A stretch of 64,000 bases of DNA from Psilocybe azurescens. Taxonomy: Eukaryota; Basidiomycota; Agaricomycetes; Agaricales; Agrocybaceae. The translations under genes and the position numbers were made by a program. Below, in pieces: positions 23,570 to 34,547 of this stretch (positions are counted from its first letter, which is position 1; each line of letters opens with the position of its first letter). The notes below the pieces were generated by a model, which saw only the letters and a list, made by a program, of their open reading frames with translations, made no database searches and had not been told where the DNA came from. Location: contig JAJIRX010000668.1 of the NCBI GenBank assembly GCA_023853785.1, positions 496,001 to 560,000 on the forward strand. The letters run 5' to 3'.

Positions 23570-25170
23570 GTTCCCCCTCAGTGCATTGGTATTCTGCCTG
23601 TTTGATTTGCCCTTGCCACCAAAGCTCGAATCCTCATTAACATTGATGGGACACCTCAATGCGGGTGCAACCCGTTTTCGGAAAGAACAGGCTGGATCGA
23701 GACTAATGATATAACGCATCCAAGTTTACCGAATGGGCCCAAAAGTATGCCGATATTTTTCTCGCTGAGCGCCTCTTTCCAACTCAAGAGGGAGTCTCCA
23801 GACTGACTTGGGAGATGCAGCTCAAAGTTATGAACGGATTTAGAACTATCATTGTACTACCGGATACGATCAGCGTTAAGGAGCTTATGGACCACAGCAG
23901 TGTTGAGACATCACATCTCGCCCTTCATTTACGGTTTGGATTTTGTCACGGTGGGACATTACTTCGTTACGGTCCCTTCTGGTAAGTCAAAAGTGTCGTG
24001 GTAGAGCATCTATGCACTTCAGATTTCACTAATAACTAAGCAATCAATAATACAGATAGCCATATCTGGCGAGTGAACCCAAGAGGAACTTGGATCTCAC
24101 CCCTCCCTTTCCTTCTCATCTTAGCTAGTGGTGATTTATGGATGGCGGAGCGGCAGCGTCAGCATCGTTTGTCCAAACTCTAGCTGTCTGTCTTGTCAAG
24201 GTCTCCGGCATTCTTGAGGAAAGCTCCAGAGGAGATTGATAAAGTCGTGGGAGAAAGAAGGATGTCAATATCTAGCGATATTCAGGATTTGTCGTATATG
24301 CAAGCTGTGATAAAAGAGGTCTGATGAGACTCTAGCCTTATCCTCTATCTTGAGGCTCATTGACCATAATTAAACAGACGCATCGCTTTAGACCGGTTGC
24401 ACCTACTGGCGTTCCGCACGCCGCGGTCAATGATTGTCAGGTGCGCTCACCAGTCCAAGATGTCGTTTTGTCTTTTTAATTAATGCCGGTAACTATATCA
24501 GTATCGATGATATACTATTTCTAAGGGTGCACCCATTTTCATCAATACATGTAAGTACCAGACTTGGACTAGATAGCATGATTATTTTTAACTTACAAAA
24601 ACTTCCGAAAGGGGATGATTCCACGATCCAAGTACGTATTAGTTTTACAACATCTTTTATACTGATAATCATGAGAATCCAAAGACATATTTGATCGTCC
24701 TGATGAATCTTGGCCAGAGCATTATCTGTTAACCCGCTGATGGAAAAAATCTGGTTTCCCCAGAGCCACGGTAATATTCGTGCTACACTTCAGTTTGGAA
24801 GCGGCTAGGTACCCGGCCACCGTGACAAAATGACGATGTTGTGCTAAATTTCTTCAAAGGATCTGCTCAGGAATACACCAATAACCTTCCTGATGCCGAC
24901 TCGATACACATTCTGTCTTACATTATTTGCTGAGGCTTTGCACTCTTACTTCGAATTAATTTGATATTTTAAATGCTCGCCGTTATGCGACTTCTCCGGG
25001 CATTCGATTTCCCCCATGAAGATTGTACTCCGTATATGAGACGACCTTTGACGACTATGTTTTTTCTATTCGGGAAACCTAGACCAAGGTTTGCAGAAAT
25101 AACTACTCTTAGGTACCGATCATCTCATTACTCGGCCATAACAGTCAAAAAAGTCGGAACATAGAGAGCG
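23570..25170 (+). pseudogene. cytochrome P450 remnant
   Basis: Pieces of a fungal P450 occur in order but in different frames. They are a Pro-rich start (LPLPPKLESSLTLMG, 23610) and EWAQKYADIFL (23730), then LKVMNGFRTIIVLPDTISVK (23824). The I-to-K helix region follows: EIDKVVGERRMS (24232), LSYMQAVIKE (24293) and THRFRPVAPTGVPHAAVND (24380). A YFDRPDESWPEHYL patch (about 24690) precedes a ruined heme-binding loop (LQFGSG..VPGHRDKM near 24795), where the Cys ligand codon is not present in the expected place. Such P450s oxidise lipophilic substrates at the ER. Stops, frame changes and the damaged Cys loop show that this copy is dead. It resembles the O-methylsterigmatocystin oxidoreductase-like P450s common in mushrooms, but subfamily assignment is not possible. 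Confidence 0.8.
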
Positions 25171-25429
25171 TGTATATAATCTTCGGTCGTAATAGCCACA
25201 ACAATCCATGAATATTGGCATCATAGCTTCCACCTGATAACGGGATCGAATGCGCTATTTAGGCTCTCTCACCGAGATTCTATTCAGGTACACCAATCGG
25301 AAGCGGACTCCTGTCCGGGCAAAATAGGAAATTATACATCAGATGTATTAGCGCTCAATTGTAAGTGTGGAGTGTATCTAAGCATATTATACAGATGTCT
25401 AGTGTGATGATGACAGAAGAGGCTGTCCG

Positions 25430-25830
25430 ATAGAAAATTTTCAGTTCAATTAGTCTCAATGGGAGTATTTCGAGTATTACTGTTCAACTGGTAGAGCAAA
25501 GCCAAACAACACCTTTACACACTGGTTGGCCGACATCAAGCCTCGGGCCTTTCAGTAATATCTTTCTTATTAAGGTTTTTGAATGTTGTCAAAAGTATTA
25601 TGAAGTCTACGACATCTCGCCACATATTAAACGCACAGTATCTAGATACAGCTCCATCATGTTTTCAAGTCTTTCCAACACTGTCAAGTACCAAAGACAG
25701 AAGCAAGAAGTTTCCTGCATCTCTTTGATAAACACTCGTAGTTTCGTTTGTATGTGTACAAGGATATGTTTTACTCGATAAGTAGGTACACCTGACCCTT
25801 TATGCATACTACATGAGCTTGCTATTTTAT
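25430..25830 (+). repeat. degenerate direct repeat, right copy
   Basis: Counterpart of 22780-23215 in the same orientation. The best patches are ttgtcaaaagtattatgaagtct at about 25585 and gagcttgctattt at about 25812. It contains no gene; the 96-codon minus-strand frame inside it has no recognisable motif. Confidence 0.45.
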
Positions 25831-25839
25831 CAAAAATCA

Positions 25840-26255
25840 TCACTTTCATAATCGTCGAAGGCTGCCGCACAGACTTAAAGTTAACGTCAGAGGTCATAGG
25901 ATCAGAATGCCCGTATAAGCACGATCTTGCGCAACTTGAACCCCCCTTTTTCTAGGCTCTCGAATCTTATTTGATTTAGAGTCTGGATACCGAAGGATTA
26001 GTTTTGCGGAGAAGAGTATTGGTCGAAGCAAGTCCCCGTAGTTTCGGCCCGAGGTACATTTTCTAAAATCAGAAGGTCGCGATTGGCTCCCGGACCAAAC
26101 CGGATGATCACATGATATTGCCAACGCTCAAAAAGTTGTCGCCAGCCCGGCGTTCACTTTTCAAAATTTACCTCCACCTCCTCCCCACTCCCGTCGTCCT
26201 CTGAGGCCTTTCTCCTGTATTTTCTTGTATAATCCTCCTTCTTATTTACTCTTAT
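25840..26255. other. upstream region of cytochrome c
   Basis: No gene was recognised. From 26155 to 26230 the plus strand is strongly pyrimidine-rich (cctccacctcctccccactcc and following), which is typical of the promoter and start region of highly expressed fungal genes, and it leads into the cytochrome c start at 26260. Confidence 0.45.
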
Positions 26256-26259
26256 AGAC

Positions 26260-26833
26260 ATGTCTTTCTCCGCTGGTATGTTTCTTCCTTTCTCTTGCGT
26301 CCATATGTGCGGCTGACTGTTGATGACGACACCCTATAGGTGACGCCGTTAAGGGTGCTTCCCTCTTCAAGACGCGATGCGCGCAATGCCATACCCTCGG
26401 TTCTGGCGAGCCTAACAAAGTTGGCCCCAACCTCCACGGGTACGTTTTGCCCCCAGCATTCCGTGTTTAAAGAGTCCCGAGTGTTCATTCCGACCTTTCC
26501 GACGCATAGTATCTTTGGCCGTAAATCCGGTCAAGTCGATGGCTTCTCATACACCGCTGCCAACGTGAACAAGGGCGTTATATGGGACGAGAACACCCTC
26601 TTCGAGTACCTCGAGAACCCCAAAAAGGTTCGTCCTCGTCAGTGCCGGTATTACCAACATTAATTCACGGGTTTTGTTTTAGTACATTCCTGGTACAAAG
26701 ATGGCCTTCGCTGGCTTGAAGAAGGACAAGGACAGGAACGACCTCATCACCCATCTCAAGCAAGCGGTATGACGCCCTTTATTACGCCTCTCTCCGCTTT
26801 GACTGACGTGTCGATCTATCTCAGACTGCCTAA
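26260..26833 (+). CDS. CYC1: cytochrome c
   Basis: Five exons (26260-26275, 26340-26439, 26510-26627, 26683-26766, 26825-26833) splice with GT..AG borders to a 108-residue protein, normal for the family. The heme attachment motif CAQCH sits in [12 protein letters not shown], and the axial Met lies in [11 protein letters not shown]. The GRKSGQ and [21 protein letters not shown] helices and the [13 protein letters not shown]-terminus are all present. The protein shuttles electrons from complex III to complex IV in the mitochondrial intermembrane space and needs no cleavable presequence. The first exon is only 16 nt and the last only 9 nt, so automated gene callers may miss both. Unlike its neighbours, this gene needs no frameshift correction. 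Confidence 0.97.
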
Positions 26834-26839
26834 GTCGGA

Positions 26840-27600
26840 CCTTACATTGACCGCTAGACATTTTCATGGACCTGCAGCAAAATTCACGCCTAATATGTTG
26901 TCACTATTTTATCTGACTTTGGTCTACTCTGGACAATCTCGTTTTCGTTGTGGTATAGGTCTATATCATACGTAGAAGACCTTCCTGTCATTGTCTGCGT
27001 CACCTATTCCTCTCCCCTCTCATTTTGGATAATATTATTTCAGAAAATGCATTCAAAACATTCTATAACGCACACATGTGGCTCTGAAGAGAAAAAGATA
27101 ATAAAATGCTACGTCACTGCATGTGACGTCATTGACCTGACTGGGTCAACAAGCATTGTTTCCTGAGCCAGTTCTTATTTAGAACAGGACTATAGGTTAT
27201 GGTTATGGAACAAAGATTTGATCAAAAGTTCTTAAAGACTAAAATCTGCCGCAGGTCCTGAGTCCTGACCAGTCGGTGGCGCAGGCGCTTATTTTGCGGT
27301 AGCGAACTGTACCTAACCTAGGATGCTTCTTCCTCCATGGGGAGCTGTTGATCAGCTTTGGTAATTGATACACACTTCAAGTATGTGGCGATTAAATTAT
27401 AAGGCTCAGAAGGACTTAAAACTCTTGTTATCCAGGTGTATGTTGAGGTAGTGTGCCATCGCCGAATGCTAGAGAACTTGCATATGTACATATGTAAAGC
27501 ACGTTGAATTTTGAATGGGACATACTTAAAGCGCAAAAACGTGTCATTAACGAAATTTTAAGAAAACCCAAAGACATTGTACGCAAAGGTACAGGTCCAC
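26840..27600. other. intergenic stretch
   Basis: Between cytochrome c and the F-box gene no coding segment was recognised. Three short near-palindromic direct patches containing tgacgt or acgtca lie at 27110-27135, but I cannot assign them a role. Confidence 0.4.
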
Positions 27601-27620
27601 CGCGTACCCCACATACCAAT

Positions 27621-29363
27621 TTAAGAGTTATCACTATATTCTGTCCTGATAATTCGATTCTCGTATTCCGCCCACCGAGGAAATTGATCACTGCCTGCCA
27701 GAAAGAGGACCCGTGATTGCGTCCTCGTCCTCTCTCCGCCACAGACAAACATGCCTTGGGATGCGCCATACGTATATTTAACGGTCAATCCAATAAACTT
27801 GTTAAGGAATGTGAAGTCCGTTGTATGCGCCCCGGATTCTGTGCTCCCATTGTGCACTGAAAACTCGAACACTCTGAGAGGCGTTCCCGAGACTTTCTGA
27901 TGGTTCAAAAATCGATTGAGAGAATTGTCTTCGAGGCGGAGATTGGTCATTTTTAGGGTGTGCAGGCGAGGGAAGATCGGGAGTGATGATGGGATTGCGG
28001 AGAGGAGGTGGATTGTTTCGCTTGACGCTCGGAGAATTTGAACGGAGGAGAAAGATTGGATAAATCGCACGAACCTTATGTCTCTGGGGTCGATTATTGT
28101 GTTGGAGAGGTCAAGATCAAGGTCTATTATGCCTGAGTAGTCGGCATTGTATATCAGCTTAAGCAAGGAGGCGGGGAATGCAGCGAGCAGTGTGTTGGGT
28201 CCTTCAAGAGACGTGCAGACTACGTTGGCGTCAAAGGCACTGTCTCTACTGAGAGCATTCTTGTCGGATCTCGAACGCAAGTGGTCGTGAATGTGGAAGC
28301 TGTACCGAATGGCAGATATAGCGAGCGAAGTGGGATTGTCATTATTGATGGAACTGTTTAGGTATTTGAGCAGAACGTTGTTGGTTGATTCGAACATATT
28401 GACGTCGTGGTGTTTCGCGTTCATGACGACATTGCAGCCGCCGGAACTGGGAACGATGGTATCCAGGAGTTTCCAGCTGACCTCCAGGAGTTGATTTCCG
28501 GATATCTCAATGTGGCGAAGGTTGGGCAGAGAGACTCGGAGCGGAGCTGCCACATTATCAGTATGATTGTGGGATGATGATAATACCAACTGCCTCTTAA
28601 TTGTCAGTTTCTCAAGAGCAGGAGTCCTCTGAAGAATGTTATACAGCTCAGAGGATGGAAGCTGAATTGAACGAGACTTTGTCCAAGTATCTAAGGTAAT
28701 GCTCCGCAGATCAGCCAGCCAAGACGCGTGCAAGCCAAACGTCACATTACAAGCAAAATGCTTCAACAGTGGCGCGTTGTTGTCAAACGGAAGAGCCCCG
28801 AGACTGAGATCCAGACGGTACCCATCGTGTTTGCTTAGCGGAAATACACAGGTGATCGACTCGAGGAGGGGTGCGGGTTTGATAAAGAAAGCAAAGTCTG
28901 CATCCCGCCGCATGGAAGGGTCGACGGGCATATTGTGAGGCAGATTCGCATATGTAACCAGTTCTAGTTTTCTGATGCGTGCCCAGTACTGCCTGAAGAA
29001 TAGGCGCATCACTGCGTATTCAGAAGACTTCATAGGACGCCATCTCATGGTGAGTGGTAAGCCTTGAGTGCGCGTCATCACCTCCAGAGTCCAGTCTGTG
29101 TTCTTCAGTGATAACAAGAAATCCATGTCAATGACATTTGCCCAGAGGGTGGGCGACTTGAGAGCAACTTTTCTCCAGACTTTGTTGACTTGGGACACGG
29201 AGCGCAGACATTCTATCGCACGATAGGAGGTGTACATTTGCAGGTCGTTTGGAGGGTCCTCCTCCATATTGTTGTTCATAGAAAAAATCTTTAGGATGAT
29301 CTCTATGGGGAGGAGATCGATGATTCGTACGATAGGTTTCTTTCTGTATCGAAAGGAGAACAT
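27621..29363 (-). CDS. F-box protein with LRR-like C-terminus
   Basis: A single long minus-strand frame of about 580 residues starts at ATG 29363 (MFSFRYRKK), with a possible in-frame upstream Met at 29459. The F-box core is IDLLPIEIILKIFSM, with RSVSQVNKVWRKVALKSPTLWANVID after it, which is the standard Agaricomycete F-box opening. The remainder is a series of Leu-rich segments (LPNLRHIEISGNQLLEV, FPRLHTLKMTNLRLEDN) consistent with a degenerate solenoid. Expected role: Skp1-bound substrate adaptor of an SCF ubiquitin ligase; the target is unknown. The frame is uninterrupted and without obvious introns. It is unrelated in sequence to the block-duplicated F-box genes beyond the domain. Confidence 0.8.
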   Translation of the reverse strand: MFSFRYRKKPIVRIIDLLPIEIILKIFSMNNNMEEDPPNDLQMYTSYRAIECLRSVSQVNKVWRKVALKSPTLWANVIDMDFLLSLKNTDWTLEVMTRTQGLPLTMRWRPMKSSEYAVMRLFFRQYWARIRKLELVTYANLPHNMPVDPSMRRDADFAFFIKPAPLLESITCVFPLSKHDGYRLDLSLGALPFDNNAPLLKHFACNVTFGLHASWLADLRSITLDTWTKSRSIQLPSSELYNILQRTPALEKLTIKRQLVLSSSHNHTDNVAAPLRVSLPNLRHIEISGNQLLEVSWKLLDTIVPSSGGCNVVMNAKHHDVNMFESTNNVLLKYLNSSINNDNPTSLAISAIRYSFHIHDHLRSRSDKNALSRDSAFDANVVCTSLEGPNTLLAAFPASLLKLIYNADYSGIIDLDLDLSNTIIDPRDIRFVRFIQSFSSVQILRASSETIHLLSAIPSSLPIFPRLHTLKMTNLRLEDNSLNRFLNHQKVSGTPLRVFEFSVHNGSTESGAHTTDFTFLNKFIGLTVKYTYGASQGMFVCGGERTRTQSRVLFLAGSDQFPRWAEYENRIIRTEYSDNS

Positions 29364-29469
29364 GCTGTTGGTTTGTTGACGGTGCTGGCAGACGCAGGAA
29401 AGAGTGGGAATAGGACAATCAGACTTACTACGAATTGAGATAGGATTATATACGTTCAAAGTTCCTAGG

Positions 29470-30490
29470 CCACTTTGTATCTGGTAGGGAAGTCGGTGCC
29501 ACTCTTCGACTTGGGAGTCGGGTTATAGTAATGCAAATCCATGAGGGCGCAGCTCGTAATCCATTAGGCGATTGCGACGGCGCATTGTTGACCAAACTTC
29601 ACATCGTGCCACTACCGCTCGCCCAGTTCTGCCAATGTGAGAGGTTCGAGATCTATGAAGAGAACTCCGCATGAGGTTAATACATGCCACTGATTGAGTG
29701 CTTTCAATGCCGTAGCCGGTGAGGGTATGGCTGTTGGGGCCACGGAATTTGACAAGAGACAGAAGACATAAGAGAGGTTCACTGCCACTGGCAAAACTCT
29801 TCAGCAATAGACATGTGATGCCACCCGGACTACCCGGCTATACAAGGTTATACTCGAGTACTGCCTCTGCAGCGGGTCACGATCAAGTACAACTAGGCCA
29901 TTCTAACGCCCTGATTCCGATATCGGTCCTCGTGTATGCATGTCGCCATCTTGTATATTTGGGGATCGAAGGTCGAAGGTCGAGGTACCACTACTAGTCC
30001 ATTTGTTTAGAGATTATGTTTCTCGTAAGAAGGGTGGAGTTGTGCTTCTTTCTTCTCTCCAATTATAAAAGCCACGCGAGTCTGCATCAGACTAGGAGTA
30101 GTGAGTCCGAGGAGTATAACTCGCAGTAGTAATCACGGACGTCCCAACCACCTAACCTCGTTACGTATTGATTTGGAGTCTGTGCGGCATGTCAGCGAAT
30201 CTCCTAAGTTATCGCATTCTACAGCTTGGGCTGAGTAAGAGGGCCTGAATACATTAGCCAGCATCGTACGCCAAGCACCTGGCCAACGCAATTTGTGTGG
30301 CTGCATATACAAACTTTTGGACACGCGCCATCTTCTGTCTTCTGTCTTGTCATCGAACCCCTGAACCTTACAAGTCACGGACAAATATCTATTTATGAAT
30401 TATTGCTTCCTTCGTCTTACTTAAAGTTATAAGACGGCTCAATCTAACTGAAAAGGACAGCATACTGTACCGTACCATCACCACCACTCC
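29470..30490. other. intergenic stretch
   Basis: Only short open frames without family resemblance occur on both strands. Nothing recognisable was found apart from a minor ggtcgaaggtcgaag direct repeat at 29966-29985. Confidence 0.4.
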
Positions 30491-30493
30491 AGA

Positions 30494-31088
30494 ATGCGTT
30501 CAGCTGCCGTTTATCTTTTCTCGGTACTTGTCTTTGCGTGTGCATTCTCACTAAGCTCTCTTGTCGGCGCCGCTTCTGCCACAAAGGAACGCTTCCCGCC
30601 GAAAGTGTGCAACAACAGGACGAGAGGGCCCGATCTCGAAAAGCAGCAGCAGGCCGCGCTCGCGGACTTCGCGCACCTTTATGTAGATCTGCAGGATGTG
30701 CAGACAGCGTTTGACCGGTGGGTTCCAGGGTGAGTGTGCACTATGTTCAAAATCAGTTGGCGTTGCCGCTTTATTCAACAACATCCTTTGTCTGTGGCTC
30801 TATCCACCCAGTGAATATATCCAGCACAACCCAAACGCCGCCCAAGGGCGCGACGCAGCAATCGCCATACTCACAGCGGCTTCGCCGACCCGCAAGTGAC
30901 ATCCACGAACAAGACCGTCTTCGCAGGCCAGGGCTTCGGCGCGGTGCATTTCAAGCTCTCGTTGAACCCACAGACTGTATTTGCAGTGGTGGATTATTTT
31001 AGGTTCCAGGGGGAATTGCATTGTTGAGCATTGGGACGTGCTGCAACAGATCTTTGGGAATGAAACGAACCCGATTGCGTTTTTCTGA
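30494..31088 (+). CDS. secreted SnoaL-like domain protein
   Basis: The protein begins with a signal peptide (MRSAAVYLFSVLVFACAFSL, cleavage probably after VGA). An intron at 30730-30811 joins FDRWVPG to EYIQHNPNAAQGRDAAIAIL, the hallmark of SnoaL-like/NTF2-fold proteins. The rest is FADPQVTSTNKTVF, VHFKLSLNPQTVFAVVDYFRF and VEHWDVLQQIFGNETNPIAFF, a complete C-terminus for this family with a stop at 31086-31088. The fold is a small cone-shaped barrel; related bacterial proteins include polyketide cyclases, but most fungal secreted members have no assigned substrate. Two single-base frame changes occur (near 30876 and in the G run at 31009-31013). I read them as probable sequence errors. Confidence 0.7.
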
Positions 31089-31094
31089 GATAAG

Positions 31095-31780
31095 CTGAAT
31101 CGGGTTAGGATGAAGAAGAAGAAAGTATGGATGGAAAGTACGTGATATGAAGCGTACATATCCCTGGGCAATGAAACTAGAATAGCAACGAAGGGAGCTT
31201 GGCCTGATCTTCTCGGGAGGGGAAATAATAAAAACACCAATACAATAGAGAAGATGGGGACCAGCCTTCTTCAAATTAAATTTCAGAATACCAAAACTTC
31301 AAGCAAAAGAGCCAATAACAAAAGCATAGATATCCATAGCGAGAGTAAGCCTGTGCGTCCAGATTCCAGATACTGAACTTCGTTTACTTCTTCCATACAA
31401 TCCTATTGGGCACTGGAACGTCGATGGGCATAGTAGCTCCACAAGGCTCAAACTCTCGGTAGGTCAAAAGCAAGACTTTGAAGTGCCTGGTATACGTAGT
31501 TTGGCGGGGGCGTTCGGAATCATTATTGTGGATGAGCAGAAAAGCGGAGAAAGGCCCGGAAAATCAAATTACAACTGAGTCACGTGCGCTTCAATGATCA
31601 AGCTCCGTTCGGCGGTCGCTCCCAAGTCACTCCGACTCCGACACGGAATTTCTTGACAATCAACCGTACCATTACATCTTCACTCCACATTAGAAACCTC
31701 ACAGGCGAACTCTACCCTCTACTTCTATAGAAACTTAAAGAGAGAATACGAAGCACGCAAAGAACATAAAGAATAGAACA
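31095..31780. other. intergenic stretch
   Basis: No coding segment was recognised. From 31560 the sequence carries tgagtcacgtgcgct, which contains an E-box-like CACGTG overlapping a TGAGTCA-like site, and it leads into the Ypi1 promoter. The regulatory meaning is not established. Confidence 0.35.
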
Positions 31781-31784
31781 CAAC

Positions 31785-32517
31785 ATGCAGACTTCCACTA
31801 GATTCCGTCCGTCGACATCAGCTCCAGGCGATGGCTCGCGCACGCTGACGATCACGAGCGATCCTACACGGGAGCAGGACGAGGATGAGCGGGACGAGCA
31901 GGAAGGCGATGGTAGTGATAACGTTGTTGGGTCTTTGAGACTGCGCGGTGCACCGAAGAAGCAGAACCGACAGCGCGTTGCGTGGGGTGAGAATGTGGTC
32001 GATAATGAGGGGTGCGGGAAGAAGAAGTCGAAAAGTGCGTTCTTATGTCTATCCATTCTCCACTCCTCCTTCTTTCCTCGTATTTTGGGATGTCATGATT
32101 TATTGAACACTCCTACTAATCTAATCCTCAACCCTATGCTGATGCTTCTTTTCCCTGTCCCTCTCCTTTAATTTTGTATAGTTTGTTGTATCTATCACAA
32201 ACCACGACGATTCGACGAGTCCTCCGATGAATCAGACTCCTCGGACTCGGATGATAGCTCATGCGTGCACAACCATGATCACTCCAGCCACAACCACAAC
32301 CACCAACATAACGGCGGTCCCAGCAGCTCGAATGGGCAACAGCAGTCTCGCACCGCTGATCCAAGCTCAACAATAGTGCACGAGCTGAATCACTCTGAAC
32401 AGGAACCGAATGCGTATGAGAGGCAGCCTGGACAGCAAAAGGGGAAACGAAGAGCCGGTGCGTGTTCATTGCTCTTGGTTTCATTAATCCTAACTTTTAT
32501 TTGTCTGTGTAGCATGA
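31785..32517 (+). CDS. YPI1: type 1 protein phosphatase inhibitor Ypi1/PPP1R11
   Basis: Exons 31785-32034, 32182-32457 and a 5-nt terminal exon 32513-32517 give 176 residues. The diagnostic core is LRLRGAPKKQNRQRVAWGEN, in which RVAW matches the RVxF-type docking site for the PP1 catalytic subunit, followed by VVDNEGCGKKKSK and ICCIYHKPRRFDESSDESD, the conserved Ypi1/inhibitor-3 block with its Cys pair and acidic stretch. A His-rich segment (HNHDHSSHNHNHQH) comes before the C-terminal PNAYERQP motif. The protein regulates Glc7/PP1 in the nucleus. The N-terminus is Thr/Asp/Glu-rich and disordered. The last exon encodes only the end of one codon and the stop, so the C-terminal boundary is less certain than the rest. 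Confidence 0.93.
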
Positions 32518-32519
32518 GT

Positions 32520-32985
32520 TCCTTATACCACTTTGCATTTCCCTTCTCGTTTCTTTCTATCGTTACATGCATTTCCGCATTCCTTTTTCGTTCGCATTCA
32601 GCCTATTAAACTACGTCAAGCCTACATAATATCACCCTGCAAATAGAGGCTAATTCCAATCTTCTCTTGCTCCCGCATGGATGTGCTCACAAGTATTCTA
32701 TGATCGTCTTCTTCTTCGTCATCGATTAAATCAGAAGCATAAATGGGATTGGATTCTGACTCCACTTTTTAAACCACTCATTTCTAATAGGTAGACCAAT
32801 CTGCTACATATCGAAAAATAATCACTTGGTAGGTGGGGAGCCGAGTTGTAAGATATTTTTACAGGCATTGTTGCAGTGGCGAAGACAGTCACACCAGTTT
32901 CAGACTACTCGTCTAGTCACTCGCCGGCCACCGTGATACTATGCAAAACCGTCTACACTGGGCGAGGGGAACATATTCCGATAAG
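32520..32985. other. intergenic stretch before inverted-repeat arm 2
   Basis: No gene was recognised. Homology to arm 1 begins at about 32990. Confidence 0.35.
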
Positions 32986-32989
32986 TAAC

Positions 32990-33790
32990 TCCGGGAAGGC
33001 CATCCACGAATATCAGCACCATGCGATTGAAGTCATTCGCCGGTGGCTTTTTGGACTAATCCTACCTTCGTCCCCTCAAGATGGAGATGCTGCATCATGA
33101 CTACCAATCATGGTTTCTTTCTAGAAATACAAGGGTTTGTTTTGTGCGAGGATGGCAGCGGTCAGCCCGAACATTGTCGGGGAAGGAATTTCTGGTGCTA
33201 ATTAATAATGACAATAAGGACATCGACATCCCCTCATTTAGCGAAGTCGACATCCAAGATCGCCGTAGAGGCAATTTTTGACGAAGAGAGCGACCGTTAT
33301 CCAAATAACATGGTTCGCTTTTCAATGCGCATCGCGATGTTCTGCAGGGGCCTTCCGGTCACCGAGATGGAGGTGACAATCCTTGGATTCGCCATGCTGA
33401 ACTGAAAGCTTGGCGTCACCAGGCTCACTGAGAGTCACGCGGATAATGAAAGGACCACGATATATCGATAGAACGACTGACTGGGCTACAGGTGTGTACG
33501 GTGCATAATAATGTGTAAGAGAGAAGTCGGTGTCGAAGGAATGGGTTGGGATCGCGGTCACGTGTACTTAAATGTAGAAGATAAGATAATATGGAAAGGG
33601 GCTGTGGCAAGATTGGGGCGCCAGGCTTACATGAACTCTATCACATATACATTGTGGTGGGACAAGCCAGAAAATATTCGGATTCCTATTTACCTGAACG
33701 CCAGACGCGCCGGGGACAAAGTAGGTGTCAGGTTGAGTGTGCCTGACTATTGTACTGACCCCGCCGTATGTCTGACACCCAAGTGAGAGG
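32990..33790 (+). pseudogene. membrane protein remnant, block copy 3 (inverted)
   Basis: On the plus strand this matches the middle of the membrane protein. It has a GKAIHEYQHHAIEVIRRWLFG segment at 32995, a damaged THGFF/GGF patch near 33110-33150 and DIDIPS..EVDIQDR near 33220. TEMEVTILGFAMLN follows at 33360-33402, where an LTR splits it, and NSITYTLWWDKPENIRIPIYL resumes at 33633. Stops and frame changes are present before the LTR, and the N- and C-terminal parts are missing. It is a pseudogene. Confidence 0.75.
33403..33631. mobile_element. 229-bp solo LTR with 5-bp target duplication
   Basis: The element starts TGAAAGCTTGG and ends CAGGCTTACA, giving the TG...CA termini of retrotransposon LTRs. 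It is flanked on the left by tgaac (33398-33402) and on the right by tgaac (33632-33636). In the uninterrupted copies the site reads gctgaactctatc once, so the insertion created a perfect 5-bp target-site duplication. No internal retrotransposon genes adjoin it, so it is a solo LTR left by recombination. A diverged relative lies at 12783-12970. Confidence 0.85.
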
Positions 33791-34547
33791 TCCTGGGCTG
33801 AGCCAGGGTGTGAAACCGTGACCACAGACTACTGTTGAATGTCCGACGCGCTCACACAAGTACACCGGGGAAAATAGGCAGCTAGTCGAAGCAGATAATC
33901 CAAATGGGCGTTATGGAGCAAGAACAGCCGGGAATCACATGAGACGTTTGTGATTATCGTGTTTAAATCTTCACAGGCAGAAGAAGGACTAAATGGCTCC
34001 GTCCAAGGTATTCAGCCACCCAAGTCCGCTAGCTGTCTTCGGTACCTCTGGTTGATAAACATATAACTGCAGCTTGAGTGGCATGCCGTGAGGTATCGAA
34101 GGCATTATGACGGGGGCCATTGGAGCTGCATCATCCCCTTTACAGTACCCGCGCCTCATGTCTCTGGAGTCAAAGAAAGTCAAAGGACGCGGAAACGGAA
34201 ACTTAAGAAAAGATTCTTTAGATATCGGGCTCTTCAATGTTTCATACACGCGTTATTCTACTATAACCAGATTCACAAAATTGCGGTGCACTGGATGGAC
34301 TCGGAGATATATTTCCCAAAGGACCCTGCATACATTGTGTGTGCCAGTGGGAGCAGAAAGTGAGCAATCAATCTTCCATCTTTTAATACACGCTTCGAAA
34401 TCGAGTCAGAAACCCATTTACACAGAAAAGGCCAAAGAGCCTGGGAGTTAGAACATGTGGATAACACGTCCTTTGTGTTTTTATGAAAGGCCATTGTCGT
34501 CTTTCCCCCCTATAAAAAGCTTCCTTTCCTATACCTCCACAACCACT

